From contig NC_088317.1 of the NCBI RefSeq assembly GCF_910592395.1, forward strand, positions 5,954,001 to 6,018,000: a DNA stretch of 64,000 nt, read 5' to 3'. This stretch comes from Lineus longissimus. Taxonomy: Eukaryota > Nemertea > Pilidiophora > Heteronemertea > Lineidae. The translations under genes and the position numbers were made by a program. Under the pieces are notes generated by a model. That model worked only from the letters and a program-made list of their open reading frames with translations. It searched no databases and was not told the DNA's origin. Position 1 is the first letter of the stretch. Each line of letters begins with the position of its first letter. This document shows, one piece after another, positions 33,426-42,899 of this stretch.

Positions 33426-34028
33426 GTAATTGATTTTATCATAGCTTCTCCCATCCGAGTGCATATCTGTTCAGAATAATGCGTCTGATAAAAGTATTAG
33501 TTGTAGTAGCAGCATGCTGGTCAGTGCATGTGAGCTCATGGTTGTGAAATCGTTCACACAAAAGAATGAATATTTCATTGGAATCATTAGTCACGTCACC
33601 GTATGTTCGCTTATAATCGTTAAGTACATCTATTTATATTTGTATACTGGTATACACAATTCCTATAATGGTGGTGCTGTATGTTCAATAGTGATGTCAT
33701 CAGAGGAAAATCGGCCCATGACGAGGACTGACAAAGGTGAAAGTCATGGTTGACCAGCAGCCATGAAGGGTATTATGACGTCCAAGGAGAGAAATGCTAG
33801 TTCCAAAATAAGCCGAGGAATTATATGAAGGTGTATAGGCGCCGGTATAAGCGCACCTTATTTTAATAAGCACATGACAGTGTGCTAATAAGTGCATACA
33901 TACGGTAGCATATTCAGTTTTATTGAAATTATTTCACCGAGGACTAGAATTCAGACCAATGAATGAATGGAACCAGTACTGCTAACCGAGTATCATTTCC
34001 AAAATACATTATCATGGTTATTTTCCAG

Positions 34029-34141
34029 CGGAACAGAGTGTAGTTGCAATGCAACTTCTACCGTTCATGCTGCCCCCCAGGCCAACAAAAGGTCATAGAC
34101 CATCCGTGACTGAGGCAATGGCATCGTTCATACAGTATCAA
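34029..34141 (+). CDS. SAMD3-like gene, exon 5 (end uncertain)
   Basis: Acceptor TTTTCCAG, phase 1 in. It encodes SEQSVVAMQLLPFMLPPRP and SVTEAMASFIQYQ. The obvious GT donor (G|GTATAG at 34145) leaves phase 1, which does not fit exon 6. A GC donor at 34142 (CAA|GCAGGT) would give phase 0 and fit. Either the intron is GC-AG or there is a 1-nt indel. Confidence 0.5.
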
Positions 34142-34389
34142 GCAGGTATAGAGTTATTGCCTACATGTAGTTTTTGCGATTTGAGCATGGCGACCTTGAA
34201 TATTGCATACAGATTTTTGATTGTGTTATAACAAATTCATAATTTTGCGTCAAATTGTTTGAAATGAACAAGGGAAGTGGTCCTCTGATGAATTATTTTG
34301 AAATTAACAGGGCCATAGTTTTTTAGTAGATGACTAGTCTAGAGGGGTCTTTGCTGACATGTATATTACATTATTATTTTGTCTTGCAG

Positions 34390-34707
34390 GTGACAACAAA
34401 TATCCCCTCATTCCTTCAGGACCTCCCAAGTGGAGCTGTGCAGCCCTTCGTGTTGGCTCTTGGGGATAGAACCTCCCCAACGCAGGCATTTCTTATAATT
34501 GAGAAGAACGCTTTAGAATATCCAACACTGCTGAGGGCCGTTGATGCTTGTTTCAAGGCGTTCTATGTTCTTGACATAGAATATCCTGCTAACTGCATTA
34601 TTGTGTGGCAATTCATTCAAGAGCTTGTGTTCGATGTAAGATCCGAGAAGGGACATGTATCGCTGAGTAAGAATGTGACCAGTTTGAGGAGCTTTTTCCT
34701 TGACTAA
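34390..34707 (+). CDS. SAMD3-like gene, exon 6 (conserved C-terminus)
   Basis: Acceptor GTCTTGCAG, phase 0, open to TAA at 34705-34707. It encodes IPSFLQDLPSGAVQPFVLAL, then GDRTSPTQAFLIIEKNALE, LLRAVDACFKAFYVLDIEYP and VWQFIQELVFD. The QPF-LALGDR and LLRAVD-CFK-FYV-DI-YP blocks are the hallmark of this family's C-terminal domain. Degenerate copies of this exon follow at 34790-35070. Confidence 0.68.
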   Translation: MTTNIPSFLQDLPSGAVQPFVLALGDRTSPTQAFLIIEKNALEYPTLLRAVDACFKAFYVLDIEYPANCIIVWQFIQELVFDVRSEKGHVSLSKNVTSLRSFFLD

Positions 34708-34779
34708 GCACCCGTGCTGTCACACTAGCTGAGTAAGTTTTCTGTGGATGTTGGAAGGTAGGTGATTGTTGGATATTAG

Positions 34780-35490
34780 CCACTTAGGCCTGTTTTAGGC
34801 TTAGTATGTTCTTGACATGGAATAGCCTAAATGTTGGCTCTTGGTGACAGAACCTCTCCAACTCAGGCATTTCTTATCATTTAGGTGAACGCTTTAGAAT
34901 ATCTGACACTGCTGAAGGCCATTGAGGCCCGTTTTCGGCTTTGTATATTCTTGACATAGAATATCCTACTGACTGTGTGACATTCTCATGAGTGTAACTG
35001 TGCAACCTTAATGTTGGCTTTTGGTGATAGAACCTCTCCAACTCAGTCTCAGACATTTCGTATCATTGAGATATTTTTTAAATACATGTAGATGTTAATC
35101 AGACTAAATCTGCATTCAATTTGAATGTATGAATTGAAAACTATAGTTAATGATAAATTTATGTTGTAAATACATGCAGATGTTAATCAGACTAAATCTG
35201 CTAGAGTATAAAGAGGAAGATCCTATGATATTTGCAAAGGTCTGGCCATTTATAGTGTGAGGATATCTTGGGATTACTGTATAGGGGGCAATGTATCAAG
35301 GGGTTATTGTCCTGAAAACGTTTTACTGCTTTCAAATTGAATAAGTGTGAAATGAATTGTTAACATAATTTTCATTGATAGATTTCTATTTTTAATGCCA
35401 GTCACAAATTTGAATGTAATGAATTGAAAACTATAGTTAATGATAAATTTCTGTTGTAAATACATGTAGATGTAATCAGACTAAATGCGT
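34780..35490 (+). repeat. degenerate tandem copies of SAMD3-like exon 6 and a second tandem repeat
   Basis: About 34800-35000 and 34995-35065 repeat pieces of exon 6 (TTGGTGACAGAACCTCTCCA, TTTCTTATCATT, TTCTTGACATAGAATATCCT) with frame-breaking changes. 35075-35240 and 35400-35490 share ATACATGTAGATG, CAGACTAAAT and AACTATAGTTAATGATAAAT blocks two or three times. Both are local duplications after the gene. Confidence 0.6.
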
Positions 35491-35545
35491 TTAGTGTTTG
35501 TTTTTCATTAAAAGGTAATTCTTTTAGTGACAACATGGTTTAAGG

Positions 35546-35713
35546 AATTAATACCGAGCTGGCGGTCATTGGTTGTATAATCAAGACCGCTCGGGTAGAC
35601 CGAAAATGCAGTCCAAAACCCGAGGCGCTTCGCCGAGGGTTTTGGACGTAATTTGAGGTCTACCCGAGCGGTCTTGATTATACAACCAATGACCGACAGC
35701 GAGGTATTAATTT
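35546..35713. repeat. 168-bp hairpin element
   Basis: Almost the whole stretch is one palindrome. AATTAATACC outer ends are followed by GGTCATTGGTTGTATAATC and AAGACCGCTCGGGTAGACC, and the apex GAGGCGCTTCGCC lies between CCAAAACC and GGTTTTGG. A partial relative lies at about 36075-36130. A non-autonomous foldback element is likely. Confidence 0.7.
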
Positions 35714-36404
35714 CTATTCTAAAAGGTTTCAAAATTAAACAAATTAAATACGATTTGAAAGGTATATATGTTCCGTTTTCGTCAAAGAATGATCCAGCCT
35801 GGTGTCCGGAACTCCGCCATATTGTTGCTCGTGAAGATGACGTCACGCAGCAAGGGAATTCCCAGTCTGCTAGCTCGATTTCTACCATTTCCTCGTCTTT
35901 GACCTCTTCTGAATCCTGACTGACGACCTCGAAAGAGTCCTCGGGTATCCTCCCTACTTCACAAATCCCAATATATCGGGGAATACTTCAAAATCTCGTG
36001 TTCTTGACATTGTTTTGTGGGGCTGAGTCGTTGCTTCTTGGTGAAAATAATTCGTCTGCTAAAATTCAGAATTTTATACCTACCCAGGCGGTCATTGGTT
36101 ACGATACCAAGACCGCTCCGATCAAAACGAGGCGTAATGTATTTTGTATTAGAAACAATGATATACTGTGACTAAGGCCTTTTAGAATGTGTACCCTAGC
36201 TTAAAGAGGATAACGCCGTACAATAAGTCTTTATCTCTTTGAGAATTAGTTGTAGGACGCTATCTCCTTTAAGAAATACAACCCAATGATGGGATCTATG
36301 ACCCTGGCAATATGTAGCAAATGCACTTTCAAAAGGCTCTTTGGACATTAGTTCTATCACTCATTGTTCTCATACTGTCCAAAATACTGGTTATTCTGGA
36401 CCCC

Positions 36405-36525
36405 TCATAATGAGGAAATCCGGGCCTCCTTGCTGCCGATCTCAAGTAGATGAATAGGTGTCGGCTTGAGAGAAACAGTAGCAGTTACAGCCCGGATTTC
36501 CTCATTATGACCCTAACTAGCCCAT
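36405..36525. repeat. hairpin with CCTCATAATGAGGAAATCCG ends
   Basis: Arms of about 22 bp (36412-36434 and the complement at about 36497-36518) around a loop of about 60 bp. Confidence 0.55.
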
Positions 36526-36924
36526 CCGCCAAAAAGGGAGCCACAAGTACATAATAGTTAATCTGGATGGATAAAGTAGTAAGGATCACTATCAAAATGG
36601 TTAAAATTGAAACTATAAAATGGTTAAAAATCAACTACTTATGGTAGTTATTTTATTAACTATTTTGAAATAGTTAAACTAAACACTTATTAGTCGGTGC
36701 AATACTAAGCCCCAAAGTAGTTACCATTTAACTATTAATAGTTAGTTTTCACCATTTAATTTTTGGAGTGTAGCATGCAAAATGACCGGAGATTTAATTG
36801 ACACACAAGCTTCTAGTGGCCAATGTCAGATGTCATGTAGTAGTCTGTCAACAATCGGAATTTCGCACATGTGCAGTTTTTTAGACTCAGTCACTCAGTC
36901 CCTCTTCCGTCCCTTGCCATCTGC

Positions 36925-36950
36925 CCCCCCCCCCCCCCCCCCCCCCTATA
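36925..36950. repeat. poly-C tract
   Basis: An uninterrupted run of more than 20 C residues, a likely site of polymerase slippage. Confidence 0.7.
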
Positions 36951-37089
36951 GGACATTTAATATTGGCCCCCTAGGGCATATCCCCAGATATGGACATGTC
37001 CTGGTTGGAGATGCCCTAGATGTCATACGAGGATTTATAATTCCCAAACTAAACTGACACTTAAAATAATTCTCGGAGTTCGATTGGCT

Positions 37090-37390
37090 GCATGATCATT
37101 GGCAGCTGGTGTTTGCTGATGTGTGGCCTCACTTGGCGGTCACTTCTTCGTCGCCGATCTGGAGACATCTTTTGGCCGTGGGTTCGAATCCTTCACTGGG
37201 ACTTTTGTTCTATTTTGCTTTTATGCCGAAGAGGAGTTGTCCTCGGAAGAGACAATGTCCGGGGGGATGTCCGATAATCATCCAGTATAGGGCGGTATAT
37301 TTGGTCAGGACCAATACTCTTTACCTCTGGTGGGGTTGGCAAGACAGGAATAATCTCAAGAGTACACCATCCATCCTTTATTAGATAAGT
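37090..37390 (+). mobile_element. tRNA-derived SINE-like unit
   Basis: GGGTTCGAATCC at about 37180-37191 is an excellent Pol III B box, and about 60 bp upstream TGGCCTCACTTGG could be a diverged A box. A downstream unrelated tail follows, as in SINEs. No acceptor-stem pairing is visible, so it is not a functional tRNA gene. Confidence 0.5.
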
Positions 37391-38049
37391 GATATCAACA
37401 CATGATGAAATAGAAAAACTAATCATATTTGTTAAGTTAAAATCTTTATTCTTTTCAACAAACTGGTAACTGTGCATTACATAAGGAGAGCAGAACAGCA
37501 ATATTTCTATGCAGAATAATGTAGTGACACTCAAGGCTCACAGTACATGTACATTGAGAATTTCTGGCGCATTTGTCCCTGTCAAATTTTTCAAATGTAT
37601 ATGGTCTGAGGAAATACAACTGACAGGCACTGCTGTAGCTGAACGGATATCCAGAGCCAACCTTGTCTCCAGGAACTCGCGTGTCATTTTAACATTGGAA
37701 TTTCTGCTTGTAAAGAACCTGGGTAGGAGGTTGATCTGAACCAGCTATATTTAGGTGTATTTAGCTGTATTCACGGTAAGATACCAGTGACTTGCATGGC
37801 AACATGGCGCATGGTTTTATCAAAAATGCGAACTTGTGGGAAACGAAAAATGGTCGGATTAGATACGGTGAAAACAGCTGGAAAGGGGTTGGTAATGATC
37901 GGTTCTTTTTTATTTTCCTCCACTTATGATTCTATGTATAAATTACAGTCCAAGCAGTGATATTCTTTTAAAAAATTCCAACTTGATCGCGTCATCGAGT
38001 CATCGCGTCGTCGAGTCATCGAGTCGAATACCACAAGCCGTTTCGAAAG

Positions 38050-38190
38050 ACGTGCGTTGAGACAAAGCTCTCTTGGGTCACGCGTTCACCCATGGCAATT
38101 CCACGCAACTGGAACTTGAACAAATTCTTGGATCAGCTAAACAAGAGCCATTACAAACACTTGTTCTTAGTAAAATTAATGAATGCGTTT
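38050..38190. repeat. dispersed repeat R3, copy interrupted by the 9.5-kb element
   Basis: GGTCACGCGTT and ACTTGAACAAATTCTTGGATC blocks match in order with 38790-38890 (GGTCACACGTT and ACTTGAACAAATTCTTCGATC). The left part of this copy lies before the element, near 28484-28514. Confidence 0.6.
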
Positions 38191-38277
38191 ATTAGTGATC
38201 ACGACACTATATTGGACCTGCGTATTTCATTACTCGTTTGGAAAATACACCGATTTCCTAATGCGTTCATGTTGCAG

Positions 38278-38477
38278 TGACGTCACGAGAAATGGCCACC
38301 CTCACGGCCGGCGTTTTTTTGTCAATAAAGGTTACGGTGGATGTGATAGGGATTATGGATGGCTGATGGTTTTAGACACCGCAGGTCCATCCACCGACTG
38401 CTACAAGGCCTATGAGAAACCACCGATACCAGGAATTCTCTATCCAGCGTCTGGGACGAGCACGATTTGGAAGCAAG
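38278..38477 (+). CDS. PAN-like secreted protein, exon 4
   Basis: Acceptor GTTGCAG, phase 2 in, donor G|GTTAGT, phase 1 out. It encodes HGRRFFVNKGYGGCDRDYGW, then LMVLDTAGPSTDCYKAYEKP and ILYPASGTSTIWKQ. RFF---GYGGC--D-GWL-V-D---C---E and the later ILYP block are the strongest family signature. It joins exon 3 in frame across 10.3 kb. Confidence 0.8.
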
Positions 38478-38744
38478 GTTAGTGGTTCCATCCACATATT
38501 ATTAGGTAGCCAGAAATATACGTTATAGACATGGCCCATTGATAGCCGGCCCGATATTTTCAAATGTTCTAGGTCGCGATAATCGTCAAAACTACGAACT
38601 TATTTGGGACTTTTTATTTGAGATGGACAGATGGCAATAAAGTGCGAAGTTGCAAAAGTGAAATCTAGAATGGTAATTTTCCATTTCTGGGGTCCATATC
38701 TCGCTGTGTGTGCACCCAATGAAATACTCATAATAAGCATAGCC

Positions 38745-38900
38745 AACATCAAAGCCACCGCCCGTTTCGAACGACGCGCGGTTGGACAGAGAAGTCGCTC
38801 GGGTCACACGTTGACACAAGCCAATTCCGCACAACCAGAACTTGAACAAATTCTTCGATCAGTTGAACATAGCTATTACAAACGCTCTGTTCCAAAGCAA
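38745..38900. repeat. dispersed repeat R3, uninterrupted copy
   Basis: Contains CATCAAAGCCACCGCCCGTT, TCGAACGACGCGCGG and GGTCACACGTT continuously. It aligns to 28484-28514 joined to 38050-38190 and so shows the pre-insertion state. It lies in intron 4 of the PAN-like gene. Confidence 0.65.
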
Positions 38901-39300
38901 ATACTAGCTTCAAATTGCCCAAGGGAGCTTTGCTGGGAGCAAAGGAAACTTTCCCTGACCAGACTGTTTATTTGAAAGACTCTGGAATAAGTATGTAAAA
39001 TCTACAAACTAGCCACAAAATGAGTGTTGAAACATTGTGATCAGGTGTCCGGTTTTTCACATCGAGTTTAAAAAAATGTAATACATGCACACATGACCCG
39101 GCTTTTACCTGTCCATGTCCACATGGATTATAGGCTCTTGCAAAAAAGTATTTACCAGGAGCACACTTTGAATTGCACAGCCTACAAGCGAATATTATTG
39201 CCAACAAGTCAAGATAGATTCATAGATCCATCGATCCATTCCATGATCCTACAAAAATACAACGGGGCCGGATACTTAACTACTACCTATTATATTGCAG

Positions 39301-39362
39301 CGAAGCGGGCTGACAGCTTCAAAATCTACGTCCAAGTTCGGCTATTGACCAATGGACCATGA
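39301..39362 (+). CDS. PAN-like secreted protein, exon 5 (C-terminus)
   Basis: Acceptor TATATTGCAG, phase 1. It encodes the last 20 residues (AKRADSFKIYVQVRLLTNGP) to TGA at 39360-39362. An ADSF-IYV-V segment is the usual end of this family. No AATAAA is close by. Confidence 0.72.
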
Positions 39363-41739
39363 TCACGGAAACATGATGGGAGACTTTTGGAACGCAAGTA
39401 ATGACCATTATACAGCGCGATTGTGATTTCTCTCGACGACGTTAGAATGAGTGGCATTTGATTTCTCTCACTACCTTACTTCAAAGACGCAAACATGGCC
39501 TTTAGGTTATCAGCTTATCAGCTCTTTGTTGTATAAAAACTATACATATGCTAGCTCATGCATTCATTCACAACGCGTGTTGTAATATGTCGATTGCATG
39601 ACGGTGATCATTCATGTGTGTTCCAGGTATTCAACCCACACAACAAAAAACACCCTTCGCGAGAATCGGCTGATACAACCTCTCCGAGTATCTCCCACCT
39701 CTAAAGTTATGGTGAACACAGATCCGAGCACGAGCTTGAAACTAAACCGTGTAGCCTTATAGAATAAGACACAACATATTCCTATACAGGGTGGCCAAGA
39801 ACTATTTCCCCTTGCACAATGTAATTCTATTGTGTATCCGTTGTGTGTGGGAAAATAATTCTGGGCCACCCTGTAGTGCATAATCTTTTTGAAAACTCTT
39901 AATGTTGATGCTACACAGTTAAGAACGTTGTTTTCTATCGCTTTTGGTCAGGTTGGTCAGAGTATTGTCGGTGAGTTCCATACATTCATATGTTAAGATC
40001 AAATATGTTTACTTAGTGCAATTTATATTTTCCTTCATGTCATTCGACAAAGGAAGGTATTCAATCGCTTTTGATATTCGATATTTATCTTTTCCCCCAC
40101 GAAACCAACAGGGTCTTAAAGCTACCAGTCAAAACCGTATACCAAGCTATTTCAAGTTGGCTTGCAGAAAGAATGCAGTCACCAGGAAACTGATATGGTT
40201 ATGTTTGCTAAGTTTATAAAAAGTGCAAACTTGTTCTTGTTACAGATGCAATACTAAGATATCCAGATAAAAATCGAAGTTAATAAGCTGAAGCGAACTG
40301 CGCATGACTATTATTTGGCAAGATGGTGGCGTTCGCTAGAGGGCCATAGTCAAATCAACCACAGAAAAAAATCTGATTAGTTTAAAAGTCATATTGATGA
40401 TAAGTCAATCCCGTATCCCAAATTTGATCTGATTGTCCGCTGTATGGAATATACAATATCTTTTGTAGTAAATAAAGCAGCATATATATGGTGAACCTGT
40501 TTTTCGACCACACAGATCTCACTTTCCATGGCAACTGCGCTGCTAATATAAACTGGATTTCAAAATAACTTCACAGGGTTTGCCCTTTTAATCTTCTGAT
40601 CTAGATACTGCGTAAGTTTCAACACAAAGCATATGGTGGTTTTTGAATGAGACACAAAAACGCGACACTTGCCGAGATATCAGGCCACTGAGAACTGTTT
40701 CTATCCATTATGATAGTTTTCATTTTACAATGTACTGAGGCCGTGGCAGTCACTCCTTTATATTAAGCGAATTTCACAATTTAGACAAAATGCGTACATT
40801 CTGGTACTTTTGTATCCTTACATGGTTACATTACACTTACATTATTCCTTGTCTCTAAGGGCGGTCAATTTCACACGACGAGGAAAACGTCAAACCCCTT
40901 AATATTTGCCAGTGGTTTTAGGCAAGTTGTACCGCGCAGGGCTTTCATGCACATTACAGTCTGCACATTATATTGTATTCATTTAAACAAAGCACGCTTG
41001 CACGTAGGCCTTCATTCCTACTCCTCTATACTGCCTTATCAAAGAATTATCATGACAAATGGCGATATCATCGACCCGACGAAACGGTGTTCATGGGGGT
41101 CGATAAGCCTAAAATCGGTAAGGGAAAAGAAAATCCACGATGACTGTCATGCGAACAATACAGGATGAGAAACCAACTCTCGCACCTCTATAGGTCACAT
41201 GACAATCATGCACTGTCCAGGATCTCGTGTTTCCTCTTTAGATAAAACGCATTCTCCTCACAGAGACATAATACAATTTATTAGGGCCATTTTCACGGAT
41301 CCTAACCAATCCGGATCAGTCTAGATCGGTGTGCCGCGTAAATCTGGTCTGGTCTGGTTCGATTCAAACAGCGATAGGACCGCCTCATCACACTGTTAGT
41401 ACTGCGCGGAGCATGGGTAAAAAGTCCACTTTCTTCTCATTGTAGTTGTCGTATGATCATATGCGATGGCCCTGGCGATCTTGGCTGGTGAGATCAAGTT
41501 ATAGGCTAAGCTCAAGCCGGCCAATCGCCAAACCTTTGATAACATTTTGTGATCTGACTGACCAAGCCATGCAGCTCCATGCATCGTTTGTAAAAATTGT
41601 CGAATAGCATCATAAAGTGTCAGCTTTCAAACTGCATACTGAGGAAATCAGAGGTTAATGTTCGCTTCTCCGGCCCTGCAAACCATTGATTTCCTCAGGA
41701 TGTCATACGGGGCGATAACTGTCTTTCACTGCTTCTTGA
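39363..41739. other. intergenic region with one MITE
   Basis: Apart from the hairpin at 39787-39873 I see no gene or strong repeat. Small frames (for example 39944-40219) lack motifs. A weak hairpin built on GAGGAAATCA lies near 41639-41699. Confidence 0.45.
39787..39873. mobile_element. 87-bp mariner-type MITE hairpin
   Basis: Ends CAGGGTGGCC and GGCCACCCTG with TA on both sides (39785-39786 and 39874-39875). The arms pair over about 27 bp (to ACTATTTCCCC) with small mismatches. CAGGGTG ends and TA duplication are typical of mariner-derived MITEs. Confidence 0.75.
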
Positions 41740-41745
41740 TTTAAT
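41740..41745 (-). terminator. candidate poly(A) signal of the GPCR gene
   Basis: ATTAAA on the minus strand, 60 bp past the GPCR stop codon. It is the commonest variant of AATAAA. Confidence 0.45.
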
Positions 41746-41804
41746 AAACTGAGTTATCAATTGTGATATATGGTCGGTAATGCCGATACGATATTAGCAC
41801 CTGG

Positions 41805-42872
41805 TCAACGTTCCCCCCGAAACATTTTGAAAACCTCCCGCCTGAATTGAGTACCACTCACACAATAAAGAATAACATTGATGGCGCTATTGCATAAGCT
41901 ACAAACGTTTGCAACAGTAGTGACCAAAACAGAAATAACCCATTCATGCCAGGAACGGATTACTGTTAATTCTCCAACAATTAGTGAAATTGGATTGGGT
42001 GATGTTAGAATTATAAACACGAGGCTGACTGTGGTCAACATGTACGTCATGCTGGTCATTTGAGTAGAGGTGTCATCGGAACTACTATTGCCTCGTCCCG
42101 ATAGCTTCATCTTCTTCCTTTTGTTCCGACTCCGAATGACTTTAACTAGAATTGAACAATTACAGAAAATTATTACAGAAAATGGTATGAAAGAATACGT
42201 TGCCATATCCATCCAGTGAAAGATAAGTGAGTGTATGTCGCCTGCCTGCAGAGGTGTATCACATACATAACCCAAATTAAGGTAGTCAAATCGTTTAAAA
42301 TAGAACAGAGTTTGAAGGTTTAGAAAAATGCTGAAAATTAGTGGGGCAAAAAGAGCTACGCATGTCCATTTCCGAGTGCAGATGACTCTCGCCTTGATTG
42401 GGTAGGAGACTGATATGAATCGTTCCAATGTTAGGAACATCACGTTCCAACTCGCGTACTGTTGGAAGAAATAGGTAAAGAAACTATACGCGGGGCAGGA
42501 CTCTACGGAGAGGACTGAAAGAGCAAGCGAAAAGGATTCATCAACCCAGAAGGTAATTCCAGTCCAGAGTGCAGCCGTGTCGGCTAGAGCAAGGGAAATC
42601 AGCAACAATCTCGTCGAATACTTTCCAAATTTTCGGCGGAGCAGCACAATTAAAGTGAGACCGTTCAAAATGGTTCCAAGTAATATTATAAAAGGTGTGA
42701 AATAGCTCCCAAGGAAAACGTTGAGATGCCATTCCCAAAAGTCATTCCGAGGGTCCCGGGTGGTTGTTCTGATCACCTGTGTCGTATTTAGAAAGTCTCC
42801 AGAACCAATTGGTAATTCCCGTTTGAGAGCATCCATTTCAGTAGCTGCGAATAACTTAGTGACCGCTGCCAT
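41805..42872 (-). CDS. class A (rhodopsin-like) GPCR, peptide-receptor-like, 355 aa
   Basis: Seven hydrophobic segments at about residues 51-78, 86-110, 126-152, 170-190, 220-245, 279-300 and 313-337. Family residues: N70 in TILNGL, D98 in LALAD, C126 and C204 for the conserved disulfide, ERF (150-152) in place of DRY, P230, and NSAINVILYCVSG in place of NPxxY, followed by FRREVFKMF. TM6 has TSPNP rather than CWxP. This combination resembles invertebrate FMRFamide/TRH-type peptide receptors; the ligand is not predictable. N29-T-T is a possible glycosylation site. The ATG at 42872 was chosen; the open frame upstream lacks an ATG and meets an acceptor (TATTTTGCAG) near 42893, suggesting a spliced 5' UTR. 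Confidence 0.85.
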   Translation of the reverse strand: MAAVTKLFAATEMDALKRELPIGSGDFLNTTQVIRTTTRDPRNDFWEWHLNVFLGSYFTPFIILLGTILNGLTLIVLLRRKFGKYSTRLLLISLALADTAALWTGITFWVDESFSLALSVLSVESCPAYSFFTYFFQQYASWNVMFLTLERFISVSYPIKARVICTRKWTCVALFAPLIFSIFLNLQTLFYFKRFDYLNLGYVCDTPLQAGDIHSLIFHWMDMATYSFIPFSVIIFCNCSILVKVIRSRNKRKKMKLSGRGNSSSDDTSTQMTSMTYMLTTVSLVFIILTSPNPISLIVGELTVIRSWHEWVISVLVTTVANVCSLCNSAINVILYCVSGTQFRREVFKMFRGER

Positions 42873-42899
42873 AATGCTAACTTTCCTTCGATTCTGCAA

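Larger units (their letters stand above)
28771..36772. mobile_element. inner 8-kb inverted-repeat unit carrying the SAMD3-like gene
   Basis: Left end ACTTCAAAAATTAAATAGT and right end, in reverse complement, ACTCCAAAAATTAAATGGT. Both ends continue into about 200 bp with repeated motifs of the type AGTAGTTAA, TAGTTAACATAACTA and ACTACTT (left 28795-28990, right 36555-36760). Such subterminal repeats are typical of transposase binding regions. No clear target duplication and no transposase were found. The SAMD3-like exons lie entirely inside it, all on the plus strand. Confidence 0.55.
28515..38038. mobile_element. 9.5-kb TIR element with 11-bp target duplication, in intron 3
   Basis: 54-bp inverted ends (28515-28568 and 37985-38038) with one mismatch, starting GCTTGTGGTATTCGACTCG, are flanked by the same 11 bp, CGTTTCGAAAG, at 28504-28514 and 38039-38049. 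The TIR is built of GA(C/T)TCGATGA-like sub-repeats. The flank rejoined across the element matches a paralogous uninterrupted repeat at about 38750-38830. An 11-bp duplication is at the upper end for Mutator-like elements and too long for hAT or P (8 bp) or Harbinger. No transposase of its own was recognised. Its interior holds a second inverted-repeat unit with a SAMD3-like gene, MITEs and a SINE. Confidence 0.8.

Noticed and set aside
37120-37195. Functional tRNA gene
   Set aside because: Good B box but no cloverleaf; better explained as a SINE head.
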